DNA of 64,000 nt from Lachnospiraceae bacterium (GTDB taxonomy: Bacteria > Bacillota > Clostridia > Lachnospirales > Lachnospiraceae), in the NCBI GenBank assembly GCA_022845895.1, contig AP025573.1:592501-656500 (forward strand), given 5' to 3'. Each line of letters opens with the position of its first letter. The stretch's first letter is position 1. The notes beneath the pieces are model-generated. The model did not search any database. It saw only the letters and a list, made by a program, of their open reading frames with translations, and was not told the DNA's origin. The translations under genes and the position numbers were made by a program. Of this stretch, positions 18,934 through 27,236 are shown one piece after another.

Positions 18934-20259
18934 ATGAAACTAGAGATTGGTAATTTCTATGTGAAGGATATTGTATTTGGAAATGAGCTGTCTTTTAAAG
19001 ACGGTGTCCTGATCATAGACAAAGCGGCGGCCCTTGATTATATCCGTGAGGATGACAGGATTACGGAGGCGGAGCTTTATATAGCAAGGCCTGGCGATAA
19101 GATTCGCATGTGTCCGGTAAAAGAGGCGGTGGAACCGAGGATTCGCCCAGACGGGAGAAGCATCTTTCCGGGGTATACAGGAGATCTTGCGCCGTCAGGT
19201 GAAGGAGTTACATATGCGCTTAAAAATGCCAGTGTCATTGTAGTGGGTAAGCACTGGGGAGGCTTTCAGGACGGAATTGTCGATATGAGCGGAGAGGGGC
19301 AGAAATATACCCACTTTGGCCAGCTCAACAACATCGTCCTCGTTGCAGATACGAATGAGGACTTTGAGCAAAACGAGCAGCAGAAAAAGAATGACGCTCT
19401 TAGAAGGGCCGGGCATCGTCTGGCAGAATATATTGGAAACTGTGTGAAGGAACTGGAGCCTGAAGAGACGGAAAGCTACGAGCTGGAAGCGATGACACGA
19501 CGCGGCTCTGAGACGGAGAAGCTCCCATCTGTAGTCTATGTGATGCAGCCGCAGTCACAGATGGAAGAGCCTGGATACAACGCTCTCGTGTACGGGTGGG
19601 ACGCTAACCATATGCTGCCTACGGTCATGCACCCGAATGAGATACTTGACGGGGCGCTGGTATCCGGCAGCTTCATGCCGGTATCCTCCAAATGGTCTAC
19701 GTATGATATCCAGAACTGCCCTAACATTAAGGCATTATATAGAGAGCACAACAAGACAATCAACTTTCTCGGCATTATTATGTCCAACCTGAATGTCGCC
19801 CTGGACCAGAAGGAGAGAGCTGCCCAGTTTGTGGCCCAAATTGCCAGCAGTCTCGGAGCTGAGGGTGCAGTTGTAGCAGAAGAAGGGTACGGCAATCCGG
19901 ATGCGGACTTCGTGGGATGCATTGCAGCACTGGAGGATGCCGGAATTAAGACGGTAGGGGTAACGAATGAGTGTACCGGGCGTGACGGGCAGTCGCAGCC
20001 GCTCGTGACACTGGATGAGAAATGTGACGCCATCGTCTCCTGCGGCAATGTATCCGAACTGATAGAGCTGCCCGCTATGGAGACGGTACTTGGAGAACTA
20101 GAGGCGCTGGCAAGAGACGGCCTGTCAGGCGGATGGGCGGATGATGAGATACTAGGGCCTTCTGTCCGCGGCGACGGATCCATCATTATGGAGAATAACT
20201 CGATGTTCTGCGGCGACCGGGTGTGCGGATGGTCTCCGAAAACGATGAAAGAATTCTAG
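18934..20259 (+). CDS. GrdE/GrdG/GrdI-family protein lacking the pyruvoyl Cys
   Basis: This 441-residue protein is of the glycine/sarcosine/betaine reductase component B proprotein family. It aligns along its length with the paralogue at 33006: 'RPGDKIRMCPVKEAVEPRI', 'HWGGFQDGIVDMSGEGQKYT', 'AEEGYGNPDAD', 'TNECTGRDGQSQ'. In GrdE and relatives the proprotein is cut at a Cys near residue 242, which becomes a pyruvoyl group that binds the substrate amine. Here that site reads VSG-Ser246-Phe247, whereas the paralogue has VSGNC. Either processing uses Ser246 or the protein works unprocessed. A selenoprotein partner follows after 12 bp, and the operon ends with a BCCT transporter, pointing to a betaine-like substrate. 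It is most like a GrdI role by context. Confidence 0.85.
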   Translation: MKLEIGNFYVKDIVFGNELSFKDGVLIIDKAAALDYIREDDRITEAELYIARPGDKIRMCPVKEAVEPRIRPDGRSIFPGYTGDLAPSGEGVTYALKNASVIVVGKHWGGFQDGIVDMSGEGQKYTHFGQLNNIVLVADTNEDFEQNEQQKKNDALRRAGHRLAEYIGNCVKELEPEETESYELEAMTRRGSETEKLPSVVYVMQPQSQMEEPGYNALVYGWDANHMLPTVMHPNEILDGALVSGSFMPVSSKWSTYDIQNCPNIKALYREHNKTINFLGIIMSNLNVALDQKERAAQFVAQIASSLGAEGAVVAEEGYGNPDADFVGCIAALEDAGIKTVGVTNECTGRDGQSQPLVTLDEKCDAIVSCGNVSELIELPAMETVLGELEALARDGLSGGWADDEILGPSVRGDGSIIMENNSMFCGDRVCGWSPKTMKEF

Positions 20260-20271
20260 TGGAGGTGTGCG

Positions 20272-21576
20272 ATGAAAAAAGCAATTCTATATGTAAATCA
20301 GTTTTTTGGTCAGATTGGCGGGGAGGAGCAGGCAGGGACCGCGCCCCAGATACATGAAGGACAGATAGGTCCGGCAATGCAGTTTGCGAAAGGTCTGGAT
20401 GCCGAGATTACCCATACAATAATCTGCGGGGACAATTACATGGGTTCCAATACGGAGGAAGCGGTCGCTGAGATACTTGGTATGCTGGAAGACAAGGAAT
20501 TCGGTATATTTCTGGCAGGTCCGGCATTTCAGGCCGGACGATACGGGGTCGCCTGCGGGACGATATGCAAGGCCGTCCAGGAAAAATTTGGCGTCCCGGT
20601 TGTGACATCTATGAACGTAGAGAACCCTGGCGTGGAGATGTTCAAGAAAGAAATGTACATATTAGAGGGCGGGAATATTGCGGCAAAGATGCGAAAAGAT
20701 GTAAGTGCGATGGTCTCGGTTGCCAATAAGCTGATAAACGGGGAGCCGGTAGGAAGTGCAGCGGAAGAAGGCTACTTTCCAAGAGGCATACGGCGCCAGG
20801 TGTGGCGTGCGGACGGTAAGCCGGCCAGTGAACGTATGGCTGAGATGCTCGTCAAAAAGTTAAGCGGAGAAGCCTTTGAGACAGAACTTCCTATCCCGAA
20901 AATGGACCGTGTTCCAATCGCACCTGCCGTGAAAGACCTGACGCGGGCCAGGATAGCGCTGGTTACTACCGGAGGTATCGTACCGGCAGAGAATCCGGAC
21001 CGCATCCAGTCCGCATCTGCAACCCGGTGGGGCAGATATGACATAACAGACTCCGCACAGCTATGTAGCGGAGAGTATAAGACGATTCACGCAGGATTCG
21101 ATCCGACTGCTGCAGATGCAGATCCCAATGTCATCACACCGGTTGATGCATTAAAGGTGCTGGAAAAAGAGGGAGTATATGGAAGTCTGCATCCTTACTT
21201 TTATTCGACGGTAGGAACGGGGACGACACAGGCAGAAGCGCAGAGGATGGCCGGCGAAATGATTCCATACCTTGAAGAAGACCATGTAGATGCAGTCATC
21301 ATGGTCTCCACATGAGGCACCTGTACTCGTTGCGGTGCAACGATGGTAAAAGAATTTGAAAAAGCAGGATTTCCAATCGTGCAGATGTGTAACCTGATAC
21401 CAGTGGCAAAGACTGTCGGGGCCAACAGAATCGTACCAACTATCTCAATTCCGTATCCGCTTGGAGATCCGGGCACTTCCAGGGAGGACCAATGGAAGCT
21501 CCGGTACCACAGGACAAAAGTGGCCCTTGAGAGTCTTGCGACAGATATCAAAGAACAGACCGTATTCCGGGTATAG
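20272..21576 (+). CDS. GrdB/GrdF/GrdH-family selenoprotein (UGA = Sec348)
   Basis: This reductase component B subunit is of 434 residues with the TGA at 21313-21315 read as selenocysteine. The frame continues without break on both sides, and the active-site motif reads STUGTCTRCGAT, the UxxCxxC site of this family. A simple stop-based reading would split it at residue 347. The Sec forms a selenoether with the pyruvoyl/imine-bound substrate before transfer to GrdA in the known enzymes. A SECIS-type hairpin follows the TGA at once. GGAGGTG stands before the ATG. Context (BCCT gene, TetR) fits a GrdH-like betaine-class reductase. The GrdA, GrdC and GrdD genes and sel genes are not in the window. 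Confidence 0.92.
21313..21352 (+). promoter_or_regulatory. SECIS-type element for Sec348
   Basis: Right after the in-frame TGA, GCACC (21317-21321) can pair with GGTGC (21334-21338); an alternative GTTGC/GCAAC hairpin overlaps. The stretch from the TGA to GATGGTAAAAGA is identical to the second Grd module except for one base, so RNA structure as well as protein is probably under selection. Confidence 0.65.
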
Positions 21577-21597
21577 GAAGTGATAAGGAGAATGGAT

Positions 21598-23091
21598 ATG
21601 GAAAAAAAGAAATCGGGGAATCCGGTGTTCTACGTTTCACTCATCATAATTGCGCTTATGGCGGTCTGGTCTGTTGCATTTAATGCAAGCTTTACAGCGG
21701 TATCCGATGCAGCATTTACATTTTTGACAACGGACTTCGGATGGCTGTATCTGCTGGCGATGATTGTATTTCTCGTGTTTGTCGTCTATATCGCATTTGG
21801 GAAGTATGGCAAGATTCGCCTTGGCGGAGATGATTCCAGGCCTGAATACAGGAACATCACATGGTTTGGACTGCTCTTTGGATGCGGTATGGGGGTAGGG
21901 CTTGTGTTCTGGGGCGTTGCAGAGCCCTTGACCCACTATCTGAATCCCGGGGGAATGAAAGGAGCCACGCCGGAGGCGGCTGATTTTGCCATAAAGTCTT
22001 TCTTCACCCATTGGGGGATACTGCCATGGGCCAACTATGCGGTTATCGGGCTGGCGCTTGCATACTTCATGTTCCGTAAAAATAAAAAGGGACTGGTCAG
22101 CAGTATTCTGGAACCGCTTATCGGTGAGAAGCTGGCGGGAGGCTGGCTTGGAAAGCTCGTTGATATTCTGGCGGTATTTGCGACTGTGGCCGGAGTCGTC
22201 ACTTCTCTTGGTCTGGGCACCATGCAGATTAGTGCGGGGTTCCATCATTTATTTGGCATACCAGTCAATCTCTTCGTTCAGATTATCATTATAGCAGTGG
22301 TGTCTGTGATATATATTTCTTCAGCGGTATCAGGAATCGATAAAGGGATTAAGATCATATCTGATACGAACTTATATGTTGCAGTCGGGCTGATGGTAGT
22401 ATGTTTCCTCGTGGGGCCGAAGATAGAGACGCTGGACAGCTTCGTAAACGGGATGGGCCAGTATATCGGAAATTTTATACCCGATGCTCTTAAGGTGGCC
22501 GCATATGGTGACAACAGCTGGCTTGGTAGCTGGAGGCTCTTCTATTGGGCCTGGTTTATCGCCTGGGCGCCGTTCGTGGGAGTGTTTATCGCCCGTATAT
22601 CAAAGGGACGTACCATACGGGAGTTTATCCTTGGAGTTGTGCTCGTACCGGCACTGGCGTCCTGTGTGTGGGGAGCTGTCTTCGGGAACCTTGGAATCAA
22701 TCTGGGAGAGAAAGGCATCCTGGCCATAGAGACATTAAAAGAAGCGGTTGCAACCCCGGAAGTAGGGCTTTTTGCGGTACTACAGGAGTATCCTTTGGGA
22801 TTCCTGCTGTCAATCGTGGCAATGGTTTCTCTCTGTGCATTTTTCGTCACATCAGCTAATTCCGGTGTCTACGTGCTATCCATGCTTACGACCGGGGGAA
22901 GTATCAATCCCCCCAACAGTAAGAAGATATTATGGGGAATCATCCAGTCCGTCATGGCCGTAGGGCTGCTTATGGCGGGTGGCCTGAAGCCATTGCAGAC
23001 GATATCGCTGGCAGCGGCATTTCCGTTTATTTTTATCATGTTTGCGGCATGCGCATCGTTTATAAAAGCAGTTAAGAAGGAAAAGGTATAG
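21598..23091 (+). CDS. BCCT-family transporter (betaine/carnitine/choline type)
   Basis: This 497-residue protein with about 12 membrane helices has the BCCT signature 'GMGVGLVFWGVAEPLTHY' and the conserved 'TSANSGVYVLSML' late in the sequence. BCCT carriers import glycine betaine, carnitine, choline or related compounds by Na+ or H+ symport, or by substrate/product exchange. AAGGAG sits 7 nt before the ATG at 21598; the ATG at 21592 is too close and a GTG at 21580 has no site. It is the third gene of the operon, 21 bp after the selenoprotein, so it most likely brings in the substrate of the reductase. No long regulatory C-tail as in BetP is present. Confidence 0.93.
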   Translation: MEKKKSGNPVFYVSLIIIALMAVWSVAFNASFTAVSDAAFTFLTTDFGWLYLLAMIVFLVFVVYIAFGKYGKIRLGGDDSRPEYRNITWFGLLFGCGMGVGLVFWGVAEPLTHYLNPGGMKGATPEAADFAIKSFFTHWGILPWANYAVIGLALAYFMFRKNKKGLVSSILEPLIGEKLAGGWLGKLVDILAVFATVAGVVTSLGLGTMQISAGFHHLFGIPVNLFVQIIIIAVVSVIYISSAVSGIDKGIKIISDTNLYVAVGLMVVCFLVGPKIETLDSFVNGMGQYIGNFIPDALKVAAYGDNSWLGSWRLFYWAWFIAWAPFVGVFIARISKGRTIREFILGVVLVPALASCVWGAVFGNLGINLGEKGILAIETLKEAVATPEVGLFAVLQEYPLGFLLSIVAMVSLCAFFVTSANSGVYVLSMLTTGGSINPPNSKKILWGIIQSVMAVGLLMAGGLKPLQTISLAAAFPFIFIMFAACASFIKAVKKEKV

Positions 23092-23178
23092 AGACTCCCT
23101 ATAAATTACAAACGCTTCGTGCTATAGTGTCTGTTAACACAAGAAAACATTTGCTTCAGGCATATAGGAGGAGTAGCT

Positions 23179-23343
23179 ATGGCCAATATTATTGCGTTAA
23201 CGATACCTATCATTATCGGGATAAACGGAATCTTGCTGATTGCATTGGAGATTATAGATTCCGTTAATCGGAAGAAGGGACAGAAGGAACAGGAAAGAGA
23301 AAAGGAAAGGGCGGAAATCAAAGCCCGGTGGGATCAGCTGTAG
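23179..23343 (+). CDS. small membrane protein, 54 aa
   Basis: This small protein has one N-terminal membrane helix (IIALTIPIIIGINGILLIALEII) and a strongly charged helix of K, E, Q and R after it, ending in WDQL. AGGAGGAG about 10 nt upstream supports translation. It follows the BCCT gene by 87 bp and could be on the same transcript. A similar layout (single helix plus charged tail) occurs in many small transporter-associated proteins, but I recognise no family. Confidence 0.5.
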   Translation: MANIIALTIPIIIGINGILLIALEIIDSVNRKKGQKEQEREKERAEIKARWDQL

Positions 23344-23350
23344 GAAGTGC

Positions 23351-24856
23351 CTAGGTAAACAGGCACAAGGCAATGATAATCCCAGCAGTAATGATGCCGC
23401 CGAGGATGGCAGGATGAGCGGCTTTCGGGTTATAAAGCGGATTAAGGGGAGACACGTAAGCGCCCCAGGGGCTGTTAAAGGATTCCTCCAGCTCCTGTCT
23501 TGTCCTCAAGGGGACCGGAAGTCCGTCGACAAACTGTTTCCAGTCTTTCCTGAGAAGCAGATAGCCTTTTCGGCATTCGTTTTTTTCCATGCCAGGGTGC
23601 TTGAAAAAGAACCCTCCGTTTTCATTCTGCTTCACATATTGTGCGTATGCATATTTCAGTGCTGCTGTAAGAGCGCTCCCGGCATTCTGCTCTTTCAGGC
23701 AGATGATTCTGAGGCGGCAGTATATATCGGAGACTATAGTTCCACAGCTTTCTTTCTGTGGGACTATATCTTTGGGCAGGTCTGCAAGAGCAGCGGAACG
23801 ACCGGGACCTGCTACGCTGTTGATATAGACGAGCAGCAGCTTGTCGACAGCCTGCGATATGCTGGCTGACAACCCTTTCTGTATCCCGGATGCTTGCAGG
23901 AAGGCATCGGTCTTCAGCCAGGTGGCGGCGGCCAGAAATCCTTTGATCTGGCTGTTGCATGCTGACATTTCCGGGTGCATCAGCAGATTTCCTTTGCCGA
24001 GAAGCTCTGTCAGAAACTTTTCTGCCGTCCTTAGATCCTGCACCTGGTATAACATATTAAGTGTTGGCTTGTTCTCGGAGAACAGGTCTCTGGAGACAGG
24101 ACCTTCTGCATGATGCAGAGGCTCCTGATATACACGTTGCCAATAATCAGATTCTAATAATTGTTTTCTGCTGAATGCCTTGCTGTAAGGTATTTCCTTT
24201 TCGGATGGACTTCTGAAGTATACGATTCCCTCACGCACATTTTTCGAAGCCGTCTCTTTCCCGCTGAAATGATCTGCAAAAGAAGAATGCTCCTTTAATA
24301 GAAACCGGCTGACCTTATCCGGGGGCAGCGTCCTTCCGGTGGCGTACTGAAACAGACTGTTATACAGACTGACTCGGTGCTGCCTTTCGCCAAATCGTTG
24401 GAAAAAGCTGTCCAGGGTATTAAAATGCTTCTGTGTCAGCTTCTCCAGGTTTTCCAGCAGATATGTCTCCAGCAGACTGAGCAGCCTTTTCTGTTCCTCG
24501 TTGCCTGTAAGCTGGATAATATGCTTCAGGATATCCGTGTATAGCTCTTTCAGCCGGGCCAGCTCATTTTCAAGAGAAGTGTTAGGATATGTCTGCCATA
24601 CGCTGAGCTTTTCCAAAAGCCGTGCAATTTTCCTTGCGGTATCTGCTTCTTCAGTACCGCTGGTCTTGCTTTCTCTTGAGATGTCGGCGGAATCGTTCCT
24701 CTGCGCGGCATTTGTACATGATTTTTCTGCGTGTTCGATAAACTCCATTTCAGCTCTGGACTGGCTGCTGCTTATATCAGCCGCAATATCAGCCGCAGAC
24801 GTCGAAGTGCTGTCCGTCTGTTCCGTAGTGGAATGGGGAAGGGCCTGTATATCCAT
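23351..24856 (-). CDS. large hypothetical protein with C-terminal membrane anchor
   Basis: This 501-residue protein is not recognised. The first 60 residues are Ser/Thr/Ala-rich and probably unstructured, the middle is helical with several coiled-coil-like stretches ('IARLLEKLSVWQTYPN', 'LLENLEKLTQKHF'), and the last 20 residues form one membrane helix (AILGGIITAGIIIALCLF). No signal peptide is seen, so it is probably a cytoplasmic protein anchored by its tail. AGAAGAGGAGAGG lies 6 nt before the ATG at 24856; the frame opens 18 codons earlier. It is followed on the minus strand by nothing related. Confidence 0.6.
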   Translation of the reverse strand: MDIQALPHSTTEQTDSTSTSAADIAADISSSQSRAEMEFIEHAEKSCTNAAQRNDSADISRESKTSGTEEADTARKIARLLEKLSVWQTYPNTSLENELARLKELYTDILKHIIQLTGNEEQKRLLSLLETYLLENLEKLTQKHFNTLDSFFQRFGERQHRVSLYNSLFQYATGRTLPPDKVSRFLLKEHSSFADHFSGKETASKNVREGIVYFRSPSEKEIPYSKAFSRKQLLESDYWQRVYQEPLHHAEGPVSRDLFSENKPTLNMLYQVQDLRTAEKFLTELLGKGNLLMHPEMSACNSQIKGFLAAATWLKTDAFLQASGIQKGLSASISQAVDKLLLVYINSVAGPGRSAALADLPKDIVPQKESCGTIVSDIYCRLRIICLKEQNAGSALTAALKYAYAQYVKQNENGGFFFKHPGMEKNECRKGYLLLRKDWKQFVDGLPVPLRTRQELEESFNSPWGAYVSPLNPLYNPKAAHPAILGGIITAGIIIALCLFT

Positions 24857-24965
24857 GTGCATCCTCTCCTCTTCTCGATAGTCTCTTACTATGAATATCG
24901 TCAGCAGCATACCTTACATAAGTGATATCCTTGACAGTTAACGAGATTTGCTTCAAATCATGTAA

Positions 24966-25009
24966 CAAAAAAAGAGCTGCGCACAATCAGCTCGTGCGTC
25001 AGCTCTTCT
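24966..25009 (-). terminator. terminator of the 68-aa gene
   Basis: On the minus strand AGAGCTGACGCAC pairs with GTGCGCAGCTCT (one bulged base) and runs into a T7 tract. The 5' arm includes the last codons and stop of the gene at 24999. Confidence 0.75.
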
Positions 25010-25205
25010 TATTCTGTACGTTATAGCCGGGAGATTTGCCGGTTCTTCTGTGCTCGTATTCCTCGATAGCTCTGCCTACAGCTTTACGCATCTTATCTAT
25101 GACCCTTATGGATGGCGTACCATATGCTGTTTGGCTCAATTCCCGTTCCATCTGTTTTGCTTCTTTTATGAATGCTCTCTGTATTGCCCGTTCCATCTCA
25201 TCCAT
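24999..25205 (-). CDS. small basic helical protein, 68 aa
   Basis: This short soluble protein with alternating K/R and E ('AIQRAFIKEAKQMERELSQ', 'IDKMRKAVGRAIEEYEHRR') looks all-helical. GGAGGTGA 6 nt before the ATG is close to a perfect ribosome-binding site. It has its own terminator. I do not recognise a family; a DNA- or RNA-associated role would be a guess. Confidence 0.55.
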   Translation of the reverse strand: MDEMERAIQRAFIKEAKQMERELSQTAYGTPSIRVIDKMRKAVGRAIEEYEHRRTGKSPGYNVQNKKS

Positions 25206-25330
25206 AGGAATCACCTCCGCCAGCGTGTTGGTTCGTGGGTCTTCCGCCTGTGAACTAAAAGCGTACTTACAGCATACCCTGTCCACATTATACCTTATCC
25301 ATGCTGCAAAATCAATAAATCTTCACATGA

Positions 25331-26770
25331 TTATGTCAGAGGAATGCAAGCTTCGGTATATTTCAGTTCCATAAGCACATCCAATATAACTTCTGCCTGA
25401 TGCTGAAGAAGTTCTTCTAATATCATAGCATAACCTTCTGCGTCAGAACGTTTGAGGCATACGGCCATATCATCAAGATAGGGGAGATAGTAGGAGTTGA
25501 TGGCGTCCTGGTCCCCTAACCTGCTTCTCATCGGATATCCCCAGAGCAGCTGCTGGAACAGCTCATGATAGACGGTTCTGATGGTCTGATATGGTGCGGC
25601 CTGTGCGATAAACTTAAGTGAATAGGATGTAATCAGATCCGGCCTATTGACATTTTTAAACAGGTCAATCTGGCTTATATAGGAAAGGATACATTCTTCA
25701 TCTGCGTAAGAGAAGGCTGCCGTCGCCGTGTCCCGGCAGGAAAGGAGGAAGATCTGAAAGCTATATGTAAAGTCTGTCAGGAGTTTCTTTACCTGGGGCT
25801 CCGTCCATCCGCAGTTCGCCTCAATCTGGTCCACGCCCAGTATCTGAGTGCCAACACCATTGACGGACCTTGTCATGCCGATGCTGTTCAGCAGCGAGAG
25901 CGTCCGGCGTACTGTGCTGACAGACACTTGTTTCTCCTCTGCGAGCCTGCCAATTGAAGGAAGATAATCTCCCTCTTTGTAACCGCCTCTTCCCACCGTG
26001 GTCATAAGATCAAGGGCCAGGCTGTAGCAGATCTGAGAGGTCTTTTTATAGCTGCTCCATGTAAATGCAGCCTGCTGCAGGGGAAGAGCACCTGTAATTC
26101 TGCTTTCATAGAAGTTTTGTACGGCTGTGGTGTAAATATCTATAAAGTCCATAGAAGCGGTGTAAAGCGCGGCCCAGTCTTTCCTACGGCAAAGACCTGT
26201 TCTGAAGAAGACGGCATCTGTCTCGGCATCTATATAGGAACGGTAATCTTTGAGGCTGAAAAATGGTATCATATATTGGATGCAAATCTTCTGGACGAGG
26301 CGCATCAGAAGCGGATTGCCAAGCGAACCATAAATCAGGTTCAGATACTGCATAATGAGGTAGGACGGATGGACCTGCCGTGATGCAATCAGCTTTTCCA
26401 GACTGTCTAACTTATCCTTAGAAACATTCTTCCATGCCGCAAGCTGGATGTTGCCGAACAAGATGGGCATACTTTGGAGAAGATCCATAAAGGCATCTTT
26501 GCGTCTGGCAAAAAAAGACTGGATATGCTGTTCGATTTCTGTCTCTGGATAATCAGTCTTGACAATGGAACCTGTGTTTTTCGATAAAGTGATATAGCCT
26601 TCCCTCTGAAGACGGCGGTAGGCAGACCGGACCGTATCCAGCGAGACCATCAGTAGAGTGCACGTATCCTCTATCTTAGGAAGACGTTCGCCATACCGGT
26701 AAGTTCCAAATTCTATCTGTGTCTTGAATATATCATATATAATAAATTGTAGGCTTGTTTCATTTTGCAA
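25331..26770 (-). CDS. GntR-like regulator with two winged-helix domains
   Basis: The 479-residue product has a first GntR wHTH at about residues 8-72 ('YGERLPKIEDTCTLLMVSLDTVRSAYRRLQREGYI') and a second at about 245-308 ('YKEGDYLPSIGRLAEEKQVSVSTVRRTLSLLNSIGMTRSV'). Each is followed by a helical domain of about 160 residues. Ordinary GntR regulators have one wHTH. Two copies in one chain suggest an internal duplication that fixes a dimer in one polypeptide. It is monocistronic. The helical regions do not clearly match FadR or UbiC effector domains. Targets are unknown. Confidence 0.8.
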   Translation of the reverse strand: MQNETSLQFIIYDIFKTQIEFGTYRYGERLPKIEDTCTLLMVSLDTVRSAYRRLQREGYITLSKNTGSIVKTDYPETEIEQHIQSFFARRKDAFMDLLQSMPILFGNIQLAAWKNVSKDKLDSLEKLIASRQVHPSYLIMQYLNLIYGSLGNPLLMRLVQKICIQYMIPFFSLKDYRSYIDAETDAVFFRTGLCRRKDWAALYTASMDFIDIYTTAVQNFYESRITGALPLQQAAFTWSSYKKTSQICYSLALDLMTTVGRGGYKEGDYLPSIGRLAEEKQVSVSTVRRTLSLLNSIGMTRSVNGVGTQILGVDQIEANCGWTEPQVKKLLTDFTYSFQIFLLSCRDTATAAFSYADEECILSYISQIDLFKNVNRPDLITSYSLKFIAQAAPYQTIRTVYHELFQQLLWGYPMRSRLGDQDAINSYYLPYLDDMAVCLKRSDAEGYAMILEELLQHQAEVILDVLMELKYTEACIPLT

Positions 26771-26847
26771 AGGTTATTCCTCCTGCTGTTTCATCATCGT
26801 AACATATATTATTTATTCATATGATAGAGGTGCGATCAGCAGCATAT

Positions 26848-27090
26848 TTATAATCGCCACCAAATGGTTTCTGCCCGCTTTATTTCAACGAAGCCACTCC
26901 GTTGCAAAATGCATTGTGAGGCAAATCCGTCAACGTCTGTTTCCGCGATGATATGAGTCACATTTTCTTGTTTCAATGCCCACTTGCACATGACCTGCAC
27001 CGCTTCCGTCATGTACCCGCTGTGTCTCCTTTTATTATAGTGTAACACTGTATAATGGTCAAATCTATAATTAAGCACATTCTTTGCCAT
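26848..27090 (-). pseudogene. C-terminal fragment of GNAT acetyltransferase
   Basis: The 80-residue frame contains 'SGYMTEAVQVMCKWALKQENVTHIIAETDVDGFASQCILQRSGF' (split here for reading: motif A helix, then motif B), the RimJ/RimL-type C-terminal half of a GNAT fold. The N-terminal 80 or so residues and a convincing start are missing. I read it as the remnant of a truncated gene. Confidence 0.6.
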
Positions 27091-27236
27091 CCCGGGTTGC
27101 CAGAAGTGCTGTCTTTTGCTATAATTAACGAATTAAGGTTGGATGTGGACAAGGTGATGCTTAATTGAATTGCAGGCGTCTTGCAGGTTACCCAAGATGA
27201 GAAAGGAGTCCCCAGGGCAGAAGAAAAGAGACATCT

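Noticed and set aside
21343..21576. A separate 77-codon gene downstream of the first Grd selenoprotein
   Set aside because: It is the C-terminal part of the selenoprotein after the UGA; same frame, no ribosome-binding site of its own.
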